A DNA stretch of 64,000 nt from Marinomonas fungiae. GTDB taxonomy: Bacteria; Pseudomonadota; Gammaproteobacteria; Pseudomonadales; Marinomonadaceae. The stretch lies in NCBI RefSeq assembly GCF_001418205.1, contig NZ_LIQF01000006.1, forward strand, positions 62,001 through 126,000, in the 5' to 3' direction. Positions 17,004 to 25,576 of this stretch are shown in pieces. Below the pieces are notes generated by a model. It saw nothing but the letters and a program-made list of their open reading frames with translations. It searched no databases and was not told the DNA's origin. Each line of letters begins with the position of its first letter. Position 1 is the stretch's first letter. The position numbers and the translations under genes are program-made.

Positions 17004-17855
17004 CTACTGAATCGGCGATAACAGTGCGGGATTAGTCACTAGATTACGCACGCCATGGGCGTGATCTTCTGCAAAAACATTGTCTTCACACCACTTGCCA
17101 AGCGAGGCAATATTCACCTTTTTCACTTGCGGACGCACACTCCAAGTCACTTGATATGGCGATGCTTTTTCGTTGTAACTAGGGCCCGTGGTTGATCCCG
17201 CATACTGCACAGGCGTGCCCGTATCGGTTGGGATATTGGTCGCTTGCGGACGCTGATTCAGAGTTTCAAAATGAGCCAACTCCCCAAAGTCTGCGGCGTT
17301 CTTATCATTTACCGCCACCAACACCTGCCCCTCAACTCGTAGCTGCGGATTCAAGATTGGGTTCTGCACACAGGCGGCCAATGTCAATCCCGGCTGAACT
17401 TGAGCGGTGGAATAGACATAATGCACTTCGATCGTGTCACCCGATTGCACCGCACTATGGCTGTTGGCACATACCGCTTTTGCCAAGGGTTTTAACTCTG
17501 CAGCAGTGAGTTCGCCAGAGTATTGATAGCCCGTGCCATAACCATGGCCGTCGCCGTTGCCTACATACTTGGTGAACTCACTGCCCTTGTGCTCTGCATT
17601 TTTATGTAAATGGATATTACACAGATTCATATCCTGCGAGCGTGGTGCTTGACTAAAGATAACGCCATTGGCCCCAGCTGTTTGATCGATATCCCGTGGG
17701 GATTGCGGCCCAGCGCCAGTGCCTAAGGTTGTCGACAGTGCTGCACGCTGCTGTGAAATCACGATCTCGGGGACACCGGAATCCTCCGCCGCGTTCGCTG
17801 TCAAGGTAAAAGGAAGGGATAACAAAACAAATTTAACAGGTGAGTAGTTCTTCAT
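17004..17855 (-). CDS. Delta-class (CA_like) periplasmic carbonic anhydrase
   Basis: The protein has 283 residues with a signal peptide (1-22, cleavage near ANA-AED). The zinc-site region NLCNIHLHKNAEHKG (about 77-91) has the spaced histidines of the delta-class/CA_like family, followed by VGNGDGHGYGTGYQY, the cysteine pair regions (AVCANSHSAV, ACVQNPIL, GKWCEDNVF) and a C-terminal DHAHGVRNLVTNPALLSP. It would interconvert CO2 and bicarbonate in the periplasm. This class was first known from diatoms and is less common in bacteria than alpha, beta and gamma enzymes. Cysteine content fits an oxidised periplasmic protein. It is a single gene with no obvious partner. Confidence 0.75.
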   Translation of the reverse strand: MKNYSPVKFVLLSLPFTLTANAAEDSGVPEIVISQQRAALSTTLGTGAGPQSPRDIDQTAGANGVIFSQAPRSQDMNLCNIHLHKNAEHKGSEFTKYVGNGDGHGYGTGYQYSGELTAAELKPLAKAVCANSHSAVQSGDTIEVHYVYSTAQVQPGLTLAACVQNPILNPQLRVEGQVLVAVNDKNAADFGELAHFETLNQRPQATNIPTDTGTPVQYAGSTTGPSYNEKASPYQVTWSVRPQVKKVNIASLGKWCEDNVFAEDHAHGVRNLVTNPALLSPIQ

Positions 17856-18182
17856 TATTTTCTCTAAGGATTGGTTTTTAATGCCTTTGAGAGGACGCCA
17901 AAATCGCCAAATAATTCACCAAATCATTGTTTTGTATGTTTATTTTATGATTTCAATCAGCCCCCTACCAATATCCTTACAGAATGCATACATAATTCTA
18001 ACTTATTAAGTTTAGCGAATATAAACCCTTGCTGCATTAGACTTTAATAACATAATGGTGTTGGACCTGATGGCTCGAGTTGAGTGTCAAACAGCGCTTG
18101 ATGATGTTTTATTGAAGTTCGCAACGGTACAATGCTTTTGTTACCTACCCGTTTTAATCAATGCTCAACCGGACACAAGTTC
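17856..18182. other. Intergenic region, no gene seen
   Basis: This is an AT-rich 327 bp between divergent genes (carbonic anhydrase and the uracil-DNA glycosylase-like gene). It should contain both promoters. A short open frame at 18055-18303 overlaps the real gene out of frame and shows no family features. Confidence 0.4.
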
Positions 18183-18818
18183 ATGGACAAGGAATCTTTT
18201 TCGCCGTTACACAGCGCCATACTTAGTTGCCAGATCTGTGCTGCAGCGCTGCCCCTTTCTCCTAAGCCCATTCTTCAAGCACACCCTGACGCACGTCTAT
18301 TAATTGTAGGGCAGGCGCCAGGACGAAAAGCGCACGACGCAGGTCGGCCATTTGATGATGCCAGCGGCGACCGCCTTCGTGAGTGGTTAGGACTGAATAA
18401 AAGCGATTTTTATGATGCCAAGCACGTCGCTATTGTCCCAATGGGATTTTGCTTCCCTGGCAATTCATTTTTCAAAAGTGGTGTAAAAAAAGACATGATA
18501 TCCGGCGATCTACCACCCAGACCGGAATGCGCCGCCACATGGCATGAGCGTTTGCTAAGTCAGTTGACTCAGATAGAACTAACGATCGTGCTTGGAAGCC
18601 ATGCCCAAGCTTATTATATGAATCACTCTAGTACGGTCACTGAGCAAGTCAAGAGGTGGGCCTATTGGTTAGAGCAAGGCAAACTCGCGCTCCCTCACCC
18701 TAGCCCAAGGAATAACCGCTGGCTTAAGCAAAACCCATGGTTTGAAGTGGAGGTATTACCTATATTGAAGGACAAGATATCGAGCCTGCTCAATGTAACT
18801 AATAGAGGTGTTGTCTGA
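18183..18818 (+). CDS. Uracil-DNA glycosylase family protein
   Basis: This is about 211 residues from the preferred ATG at 18183; the open frame reaches back to 18132 with unrelated sequence. It has the UDG-superfamily layout: an early CQIC cysteine pair, strand plus motif I LLIVGQAPGRKAHDAGRPF, DASGDRLREWLGL, MGFCFPG, and motif II-like LPHPSPRNNRWLK near the C-terminus. This matches the family 4/5-like uncharacterised group often annotated as uracil-DNA glycosylase. It could remove uracil from DNA, but whether it is catalytically active is uncertain. It is a single gene. Confidence 0.75.
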   Translation: MDKESFSPLHSAILSCQICAAALPLSPKPILQAHPDARLLIVGQAPGRKAHDAGRPFDDASGDRLREWLGLNKSDFYDAKHVAIVPMGFCFPGNSFFKSGVKKDMISGDLPPRPECAATWHERLLSQLTQIELTIVLGSHAQAYYMNHSSTVTEQVKRWAYWLEQGKLALPHPSPRNNRWLKQNPWFEVEVLPILKDKISSLLNVTNRGVV

Positions 18819-18917
18819 GCACTCTCTGACCACATTGAACTCCTAGAAATGACAAACACTATACTCGTGTCATAAAACAAATATACTGTTTAAAGCCAAA
18901 CGCACTGGAAGATAGTC

Positions 18918-19733
18918 ATGCCAACGAAAAATGAACAAACAAAACAAGTTCTAAAAGCGCTTACTTTTAGTGCACTATGCATAAGCTTTATTACTCTTTT
19001 TGCTACTCCTGTTTTGTCAGATACTCTGAGAATCGCCACTGATGAATGGTGCCCTTACGACTGTATCCCTAGTCAAAATCAAGGCAAAGTGGGTTACCTT
19101 GGAGACTTGCTGATTGAAACCCTGAAAGCAAAAGGACATACCGTAGAGTTTGTTGAAGTATCCTACTCTCGAGGCCTGCAATTGGTTAGAGAAGGTAAGC
19201 TTGATGGAACCATGGCTTGCTATCGAGAAGAAGCCCCCGATTTTGTCTACCCAGACTTTGCCCTAGGTAAGAGCAACACCACTTTCTTTAGTCTTAAAGG
19301 TTCAAACTGGCGCTATACTGGCAAAAAGTCGCTTGAGCAGGCAAAGTTAATTGGCGTCATTAAAGGGTATGACTATGTTGATCCGACTGTGATGGCGTAC
19401 TTAAACCAAAACCCAAAAAATGTTCTGGCTATCACGGGTGAAAAGCCTTTAGAAAGATTGCTTGAAATGCTTATCAATGGTCGCTTGACTGCAGTGATCG
19501 AAGACAAAATCGTCTTACAATATAAAGCCCAGCAAATGGGCAAAGCTAATCAAATCATAGTTTCAGGTACGACTGACGTGACGATTGGTGTCTACACCAG
19601 TTTTTCTCCGAAAAACCCTAAGTCCGCTGAATACGCCAAAATAGTGTCCGAAGAAACGCTGAAAATGCGAGAAGATGGACGTCTTCAGAAGCTACTAGAG
19701 CGTTACGGTATTCAAGATTGGAAAGCCGAGTAA
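18918..19733 (+). CDS. Family 3 periplasmic solute-binding protein (SBP_bac_3)
   Basis: The protein has 271 residues with an N-terminal signal segment (hydrophobic about 15-34, cleavage near VLS-DTL). The mature start LRIATDEWCPYDC, followed by VGYLGDLLIETLKAKGHTV and LVREGKLDGTMACYREEAP, is the amino-acid-binding family 3 pattern. No permease or ATPase gene is adjacent. It is followed after 29 bp by a membrane diguanylate cyclase, so its probable job is to present a small molecule to that sensor. This repeats the architecture seen at 1-2583 with a different binding-protein family. Confidence 0.85.
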   Translation: MPTKNEQTKQVLKALTFSALCISFITLFATPVLSDTLRIATDEWCPYDCIPSQNQGKVGYLGDLLIETLKAKGHTVEFVEVSYSRGLQLVREGKLDGTMACYREEAPDFVYPDFALGKSNTTFFSLKGSNWRYTGKKSLEQAKLIGVIKGYDYVDPTVMAYLNQNPKNVLAITGEKPLERLLEMLINGRLTAVIEDKIVLQYKAQQMGKANQIIVSGTTDVTIGVYTSFSPKNPKSAEYAKIVSEETLKMREDGRLQKLLERYGIQDWKAE

Positions 19734-19762
19734 ACCGCTCCACAAACACTAAGGCCTATTAA

Positions 19763-21133
19763 ATGCAATCGTTACTAAAGCATTACCGCCGATCCATTGC
19801 TCTGCACCTACTGCTGGTGATCTTTGGTGTGTATTTTTTGGTGGCCGTGCTCGTCACTGTGATTCAGCTTTACAAAGAGTATGAAAATACCAAAACAGAG
19901 TTTTATAATGAAATTCAAACATTACCCTCTACCTTCGGCAAGGGAATCTCCGATTCCGTTTGGACCTATAATCAAGAGTTACTGCAATCGATTTTACAGG
20001 GTATGTACAATCTCCCCATCGTGGTAGGTATCAAAGTAGACACTCTCGACCAAAAAATGGACTTTCAGATTGGGGCTGTGTTTAACGAACAGCGTCAAGT
20101 TGAATACTACGACCCTAACGGTCTACCGACTGAGCAAATTCTCACGGGACTAGGCTCTCAAGCTCTTTTCGACCACAAGTTTCCCATTTATTACCAAGGA
20201 CCAGCGTTTGATCAGACTATACCATTAGGCACGGTAACGCTTTATTCAAATGACCAACTTGTTTTTGAACGATTAAAATATGGCTTCATCCTTATTTTAA
20301 TCAACTCTATTATCAAAACCTGTATGCTCTGGTTCATTATTTATTTTTTTATTAATAAATACCTTGGTAAACCATTAAAAGAATTCACTCTCAAGATACA
20401 CCGACAAGACCCACAATCACCGAAACCAATAGATTTAGCAATTAACTGGACAGATGAAAATGAGTTGATCATCCTAAAAGACAGTTATAACCAAATGATT
20501 CAACGGGTCAATAAGAACCAACTAGAATTACTGCAGCTAAACCAAGAACTAGACGAGAAAATTAAAGCTCGAACTCAAGACCTTGAGCTGGCTAAAGAAA
20601 AGGCCGAGCAATTAGCCTATACCGACCCACTGACTAAACTCTGCAATCGTCGTGCATTTTTTGATTCAGGAAAGCAATTACTCAATCAGGCTGGCACACA
20701 ACATTTTTCAATTAGCTTGATTATGATTGACCTAGATAATTTTAAAACTCTCAACGACACCTACGGCCATGCGCTGGGTGATCAGACTCTAATAGCCTTT
20801 GCAGACGTGTTGAAAAGCAGTCTTAGCTCGACCGACATCATAGGCCGTTTAGGTGGCGAAGAGTTTGCTGTGATTTTGCCGGATATTGGAGAATATGAAG
20901 CACTCCATGTAGCAGATAGCCTCAGACAAAAAATCAGTCAAATCGAGCTAACACATGACGTGTCATCTGTTTATTTTACCGCCAGCATGGGGGTGACTGA
21001 AAAACCTCTGCGAGGAACAACAATAGACTTGTTACTAGCTCAAGCAGACAAAGCACTGTATTTTTCAAAACATCATGGTCGCAATCAAGTTACTGCCTAT
21101 TCGACACTAGCGGAAGCCAGCGGAGTCAGATGA
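19763..21133 (+). CDS. Membrane diguanylate cyclase with periplasmic sensor
   Basis: The protein has 456 residues. TM1 is at about 13-35, the periplasmic domain at about 36-165 (with GISDSVWTYNQELLQSILQG, a common sensor motif in such cyclases), and TM2 at about 170-195. A HAMP-like region and coiled coil follow (LNQELDEKIKARTQDLELAK). The GGDEF domain (about 285-450) has DPLTKLCNRRAFFDSG and GGEEF in GRLGGEEFAVILPD. The RxxD inhibitory site is not present (SSTDI in that position). It is in an operon with the upstream family 3 binding protein, likely its ligand-loaded partner. The reading frame ends just before the IS4 remnant, so the accessory segment begins right here. Confidence 0.9.
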   Translation: MQSLLKHYRRSIALHLLLVIFGVYFLVAVLVTVIQLYKEYENTKTEFYNEIQTLPSTFGKGISDSVWTYNQELLQSILQGMYNLPIVVGIKVDTLDQKMDFQIGAVFNEQRQVEYYDPNGLPTEQILTGLGSQALFDHKFPIYYQGPAFDQTIPLGTVTLYSNDQLVFERLKYGFILILINSIIKTCMLWFIIYFFINKYLGKPLKEFTLKIHRQDPQSPKPIDLAINWTDENELIILKDSYNQMIQRVNKNQLELLQLNQELDEKIKARTQDLELAKEKAEQLAYTDPLTKLCNRRAFFDSGKQLLNQAGTQHFSISLIMIDLDNFKTLNDTYGHALGDQTLIAFADVLKSSLSSTDIIGRLGGEEFAVILPDIGEYEALHVADSLRQKISQIELTHDVSSVYFTASMGVTEKPLRGTTIDLLLAQADKALYFSKHHGRNQVTAYSTLAEASGVR

Positions 21134-21196
21134 AAATTGTCTTAAATTTTATCTGACTCAGAATATAAGCGTCTAAAACTCTTTCTGCTTCTGTAG

Positions 21197-21913
21197 GATG
21201 CTGGATTTAAAACACCTTGGTTAGAGGAAGTCGTGAAGCAAGGCTGGGATTATGTCGGTCGAGTTAGAAAGCCACGTAAGTACTATGATTTCTCGCTTCA
21301 AACTTGGCGTTGTATCTCCACTTTATTCTCAAACGTCAATCAAAAACCTCAGCGTCTTGAGCTTAAACATCGCCAGTCAAGTCCGGCCACCAACCTGTTT
21401 GCTCTCTACAAAAGCTCCCCCAAAGGACGTCATTCTATAAATCAGAAAGGAAAAAGACGAGCTTCCTTGTCTTCACTCACCGCAGCAAGAGGAGCAGAAG
21501 AGCCTTGGTTATTAGTGTCTTCTCTTTCAGTGAACCGTCTTTTTGCGAAGCGATGCGTCAAGGCTTATGAAACAAGAATGCAAATTGAAGAAGGGTTTCG
21601 AGATATGAAAAGTAGCCGATTCGGCTTGGGTTTTGAGCTAAGTTATACATTTAAAATAGAGCGTCTGATCAACTTGATTCTACTCACAACTCTTACTGCG
21701 ATCTTGCTTGTTTTGATAGGCAAAGTCATAGAGTTGGCAGGCTATGCGAAGCGTTTCCAGGTGAATAGGATAAGCAGGCGAAGAGTCTTGTCTCACTTCT
21801 ACCTTGGAAAACGAGCCGTAATGACTTGCTTCCAGATATCAAAACATGACTGGCGAGAGGGCATCAAACAACTCGCTCAGCAACTTAAGAAACGGAATCA
21901 AGGTTATGCTTAA
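21197..21913 (+). pseudogene. IS4-family transposase, 5'-truncated remnant
   Basis: Reading from 21197 the frame gives DAGFKTPWLEEVVKQGWDYVG, the conserved region around the second catalytic aspartate of IS4 transposases. It continues to YETRMQIEEGFRDMKS, which fits the Y-x2-R-x3-E-x6-K signature carrying the catalytic glutamate. An in-frame stop (TAG) precedes position 21197, and no N-terminal third or first catalytic aspartate is present, so the element is dead. It lies immediately before a displaced fragment of the 15.7 kb GGDEF gene, suggesting that transposition or recombination moved that fragment. Confidence 0.85.
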
Positions 21914-21951
21914 ATTTGTGGGGATACCTCAGCATCTGACCCTGATTGTTA

Positions 21952-22229
21952 GGAATCTTGTAAAAGTTTATGGGACGCTCGACGACTAAATTCGTAGTAG
22001 CATGACAGAATAAACAACAGCAAATAGATCACAACCAGATTGGAGAAAGAGTCCATATCCCAAGGCGCTGGTTGCCAGCGCTCCAAGGTTACTTCCAGCA
22101 AACCAAGCGACAAAGGCGAGATACAAACCGCTGTACAAAGCGCCATACAGAAACCCCATCAGAAAGACACTAACAACCGGTGTCACAAGTGCCCAAGCTA
22201 ACGAGTAATCTAGATTATTCCGATCCATA
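21952..22229. repeat. Displaced copy of a GGDEF gene fragment
   Basis: These 278 bp are nearly identical to 16190-16466 (one 1-bp insertion in GCCAGCGCTCC, a few substitutions). On the minus strand it encodes residues from the last membrane helices of the cyclase, beginning at its MDRNNLDYSLAWALVT segment, with no start or catalytic domain. It is non-functional, and adjacent to the IS4 remnant. Confidence 0.9.
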
Positions 22230-22340
22230 CGTTTTGAATACTTGAGGTGAAGCTGAGCTATAAGTCACTTTAAAAAGTGAGTGGCTTGTTAAATGCTTTA
22301 TGAACTCATCACAAAAGTGCATCGGCTTTTTATACAAACA

Positions 22341-22375
22341 AAAAAACCGGCTTCTGATATGAAGTCGGTTTTTTC
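22341..22375 (-). terminator. Rho-independent terminator of the peroxiredoxin gene
   Basis: Stem ACCGGCTTC/GAAGTCGGT has one mismatch and is flanked by A and T runs on both sides. On the minus strand it is followed by at least six T residues. It sits 15 bp after the peroxiredoxin stop. Confidence 0.8.
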
Positions 22376-22390
22376 AATACCACAACTAAG

Positions 22391-23044
22391 CTATTTATCG
22401 AGCTTAGTCGTACGTAGGTAAGGTAGCTTGATGTCAACTTCGCCGTATTTGGCTTTAGCCTGCTCATCATTTAAAGATAATGCCACAATCACCTCATCAC
22501 CCACCTGCCAATTTGCTGGCATAGCGACAGGTTCTCCGTAGCTTGTTTGCAATGCGTCTAAAGCACGTAGCACTTCGGCAAAATTACGACCAACTGACAT
22601 TGGGTAAGACATGGAAAGCTGAAGCTTTTTATCCGGGCTAATAATAAAGACGACACGAACACTCGCTGAGTCCGCTGCGGTACGTCCATCTGGCAAATAA
22701 GCATCAGCTGGTAACATGTCTAATGCTTTAGATACTGCCAACGATTCGTCCGCTATGATTGGGAAAGTAGGTGTCGCACCAGAGAAGGTCTCAATATCAG
22801 CCTTCCACTGTTTGTGCTCTTCTACACCATCAACAGATAGCCCCATCACTTTCGTACCACGTTTTTCCCACTCTGCTGCTAATGTCGCTACAGCGCCGAA
22901 CTCTGTTGTGCACACCGGTGTGAAGTCCTTAGGGTGACTAAAGAGAATCGCCCAACTATCACCGATCCAGTCATGCAGCTTAAAAGTACCTAAATCAGTT
23001 TCTAGCTCTAGATTAGGTACTGTGTCATTGATACGTAGTGCCAT
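22391..23044 (-). CDS. 1-Cys peroxiredoxin (Prx6/AhpC-TSA family)
   Basis: This is 217 residues from the ATG at 23044, chosen because an AGAGGT ribosome binding site lies 6-7 nt before it and MALRINDTVPNLELET is the family N-terminus. The longer frame to 23095 lacks support. The peroxidatic cysteine is in DFTPVCTTEFGA (about 46) with the family threonine. The C-terminal extension (PANWQVGDEVIVALSL, LPYLRTTKLDK) defines the Prx6 group. It reduces hydrogen and organic peroxides in the cytoplasm. It is a single gene within the accessory segment, with its own terminator. Confidence 0.92.
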   Translation of the reverse strand: MALRINDTVPNLELETDLGTFKLHDWIGDSWAILFSHPKDFTPVCTTEFGAVATLAAEWEKRGTKVMGLSVDGVEEHKQWKADIETFSGATPTFPIIADESLAVSKALDMLPADAYLPDGRTAADSASVRVVFIISPDKKLQLSMSYPMSVGRNFAEVLRALDALQTSYGEPVAMPANWQVGDEVIVALSLNDEQAKAKYGEVDIKLPYLRTTKLDK

Positions 23045-23312
23045 ATTGAATACCTCTTTGATAGATTGGTTTTGCGTTACTTCGCTGTATTCCAATATAG
23101 AATATGCTTATAACTTTTTAAACTTTAATTTTCACATCGCCTCAATAGACATTCACTATGAAGACTCGTGGTGATAATGGATCAGTAAGTTAGCTTGATG
23201 AATGCAAACGAAAAATGCTTAGGGTTCAAGGGGTCTGTGCAAAGCAGCAAGTAAGACTAGCGAAGATGGGGAGTGTTGAGCACTATTTCTTCCCAACTCG
23301 ATGATTGAGAGC

Positions 23313-23555
23313 CTAATGGTTAGGTTCTAGATGCGCTTTCAAAAACTCTGGGGCTAAATCCGCACCGTTCGACCAAACCACCGTTTCCAACTCAGGATCG
23401 ACAGTAAAAGCCTTAAACTGATCAAATTCTTTAAGGGGCTCAAAGATAGGCCCTTTTAGAAGGTTTGAAAGATTCACCACACCGTCAGAGCCGTCGTCGA
23501 AGGACACCCAGATACGGTAGTCAGATACATATTTTGCGTCTATTAGATGCAGCAT
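23313..23555 (-). CDS. DUF2442 family small protein
   Basis: This 80-residue DUF2442 protein reads YVSDYRIWVSFDDGSDGVVNL, then PIFEPLKEFDQFKAF and TVVWSNGADLAPEFL, which is the family's near-complete motif set. It is encoded directly after a DUF4160 gene. This pair is very common in bacteria and often carried in multiple mobile copies; a toxin-antitoxin role has been suggested but not shown to my knowledge. If the upstream DUF4160 frameshift is repaired, the two genes are only 3 bp apart (stop at 23559, start at 23555), confirming an operon. Confidence 0.85.
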   Translation of the reverse strand: MLHLIDAKYVSDYRIWVSFDDGSDGVVNLSNLLKGPIFEPLKEFDQFKAFTVDPELETVVWSNGADLAPEFLKAHLEPNH

Positions 23556-23558
23556 AAC

Positions 23559-23815
23559 TTACTCCAATGGGACAATATTTAACAAAGGCTGCCCCGATCT
23601 CGCACGCTCCCAGTTTTCTCAAGTTCGTGGCGATGTAAAGAGATCCACTCTTGCACAAACGATTCAGCACGCTTGGGGGGTTGACCTTCTAACAAACTGC
23701 CATCAAAACCAAATAGCGCTTCCATTCCTGCATATTTGGCATGGAAATGAGGCGGATTATGATCATTAAAGTACATTGCGATGATTATTCCATAAAATCG
23801 ACTAATGATTGGCAT
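23559..23815 (-). pseudogene. DUF4160 family protein with a 3' frameshift
   Basis: The N-terminal part MPIISRFYGIIIAMYFNDH, with NPPHFHAKYAG, is standard DUF4160. In the given sequence the frame ends at 23579 after HELEKTGSVRDRGSLC, which is not the family C-terminus. Adding one base in the A4 run at 23614-23617 gives ENW-like reading (NWERARSGQPLLNIVPLE), the conserved DUF4160 ending, stopping at 23559 just before the DUF2442 start. So the gene is full length except for a single-base deletion, real or a sequencing error. Confidence 0.8.
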
Positions 23816-23952
23816 AGGGTTCTCCTTAACCCAATAACTGAGTAACTATAATGCCTAGCGATTGGGTTAGGGAAATTGACAGTGGTCATACGAAGGCAAG
23901 CAATGTGGGCTTGATTGGTTTTGCTTGGGGAATATCGAAGGTCAAATGAAGA

Positions 23953-25524
23953 TTAATTTTCATCTGACCCTGAGGTACTCACAGATTTTTCTTCCAAGAT
24001 TTGAATGATTTTAGCTTCATAATCAACATAACCATGTATATGCTGGTGGTCAACATGATTAGAATCTATACTTTTTCTAAATACAGCCTTTCCATTAGCT
24101 TTTCTTACTCTAGCTTGCATAAAGAAAGTGACATATCTTTTTGGGGAAACACCCTCAAAGTTTTCAAAGCAAATTTTACTATCATCTAAATTATCAGATG
24201 TAGTAATAGAGTCATCATATAAATTACCCGCTAAGCTTTTTTCGTAAGGTTCTATATATACAACCCGCTTAATACCAGCCGCAATTATATGCCTCGTACA
24301 GCCATGACATGGGTAAGTAGTGCAATATAATACTCTACCAACTGAGCTCAAAGACGGGTTCCGAGCCAATGAAATAATTGCATCCATTTCTGCATAAACA
24401 GCTCTAGAATACTCAGTAATAGAATCAGCTTTAGTGCCTGCTATAATTGATTTCGCTATTTCTTTAGAATTCCCTATCTTTTCCTTCTCAAGGATACTAG
24501 CAATTTGACGCTCTAAGTCTCCTTTATGCGAATCATTGTAACATTTTCCGCCTTTGTTGTAGCAGCGTTTATCATTTTGAAAATCTTCAGAAGAATATAG
24601 ACCTCCACCAGATTTTGGTACATCATTACAACCAGTAGATAATATATTACCCTCAGTATCAAATATTGCTGCCCCAACCTGACGAGATAAACAGATTGAC
24701 CTTAATGAAGCGGAAAAAGCGGTATACATTCCTGTTTCGTCTACAGTTGGGGTAATAAAACCACTTCCATGTACTAATTCTAAAAAGCGATCGACTGAAC
24801 TATTTAAACTAGCTCTTGTATCCATATTTTTTATGAAGTAATCAGACAATTGGATCGTCTTTTCTACCTGTTGACCATTTTTATTACCACTATCTTTTCG
24901 GTCTCGCTCCATTAAAGTTGAAATATCTTCTACACTTATATCCTCTTCTCTTAAATTCTTTTTTCTCTCAGCCTCTGTCCGTAACAAGCCCAAAACATAA
25001 AAACTACTATCATAAACTTCTTTTAAAAGGCTGATTTCATCAGGATGTTTAAGCTGATCTAATATATAAGCAATTCTTTCTGGACGGATTTCGTCTTCAT
25101 CTTCACTGAAACCAAATTCTTGTTCATAAACAGCTTGTCTTTGAGTATAAATCTCTTGTATTGCTAGTTCGGCTAGATAGTGATTAGTATTAGCCCTTCT
25201 TAAATTGTCACCTTTATCTTGAAATTCAGTATATCTTTTATAACCTACTAACTTTGAGAGTTTTTCTTTTTCTTCTGGAAAGCTTTCTGCAATTAACTTG
25301 CTAAGGCGAATAGAAACAATTTTATAGCCTTTCTCAATTAACAAATCTTTAAGTGTTTCATTCAAGGATTTAACACCAGCACCAACGGCACCGCACAAAC
25401 CAATCACAAGTTCATTCGACCTTCTGCCACGTATTTCCTCAAGAGAGTTTATACTTCCCTTTTTCTTGGTGCTTTTATTTGAATTAGCCACTGGAATTAA
25501 GTTAAGTGCTGCTGAATCGCTCAT
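23953..25524 (-). CDS. avcD: AvcD/DcdV-type anti-phage nucleotide deaminase
   Basis: This 523-residue, two-domain protein has an N-terminal P-loop kinase-like domain (about 37-250) with GLCGAVGAGVKSL, a Walker A variant in which V stands where the lysine is normally found. The C-terminal domain (about 255-470) is a dCMP-deaminase-like fold, with the zinc cysteines in YPCHGCTRH (C406, C409) and the glutamate in AEMDA (E379). The residue expected to be the zinc-binding histidine of the HAE motif is tyrosine (Y377, codon at 24394-24396). Known relatives deplete dCTP/dCMP during phage infection and are held off by a small upstream RNA. Here the leader holds a 59-codon ORF and terminator. Base composition is AT-richer than flanking genes, consistent with transfer. 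The family is confident; catalytic competence is doubtful. Confidence 0.85.
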   Translation of the reverse strand: MSDSAALNLIPVANSNKSTKKKGSINSLEEIRGRRSNELVIGLCGAVGAGVKSLNETLKDLLIEKGYKIVSIRLSKLIAESFPEEKEKLSKLVGYKRYTEFQDKGDNLRRANTNHYLAELAIQEIYTQRQAVYEQEFGFSEDEDEIRPERIAYILDQLKHPDEISLLKEVYDSSFYVLGLLRTEAERKKNLREEDISVEDISTLMERDRKDSGNKNGQQVEKTIQLSDYFIKNMDTRASLNSSVDRFLELVHGSGFITPTVDETGMYTAFSASLRSICLSRQVGAAIFDTEGNILSTGCNDVPKSGGGLYSSEDFQNDKRCYNKGGKCYNDSHKGDLERQIASILEKEKIGNSKEIAKSIIAGTKADSITEYSRAVYAEMDAIISLARNPSLSSVGRVLYCTTYPCHGCTRHIIAAGIKRVVYIEPYEKSLAGNLYDDSITTSDNLDDSKICFENFEGVSPKRYVTFFMQARVRKANGKAVFRKSIDSNHVDHQHIHGYVDYEAKIIQILEEKSVSTSGSDEN

Positions 25525-25541
25525 ATTTCGTCTTCCTTAAA

Positions 25542-25572
25542 CAAAAAAGGGCGAATATGAATATTCGCCCTT
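25542..25572 (-). terminator. Perfect terminator hairpin between the small ORF and avcD
   Basis: A 12-bp perfect stem AAGGGCGAATAT/ATATTCGCCCTT with a 2-nt turn is followed on the minus strand by TTTTTTG. It lies 18-20 bp before the avcD start codon and its AAGGAAG ribosome binding site. It would end a leader RNA of about 235 nt unless transcription reads through. Confidence 0.85.
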
Positions 25573-25576
25573 CCTT

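Noticed and set aside
18055-18303. Open frame of 82 codons overlapping the uracil-DNA glycosylase-like gene.
   Set aside because: It is out of frame with a clear gene and has no conserved features.
21125-23968. A perfect 14-bp inverted match (GTCAGATGAAAATT at 21125-21138 and its reverse complement at 23955-23968) surrounding the IS remnant, peroxiredoxin and DUF pair, as possible transposon ends.
   Set aside because: Both copies are coding ends of genes (cyclase and AvcD C-termini), and 14-bp matches are expected by chance in a 64-kb window. No flanking target duplication is seen.
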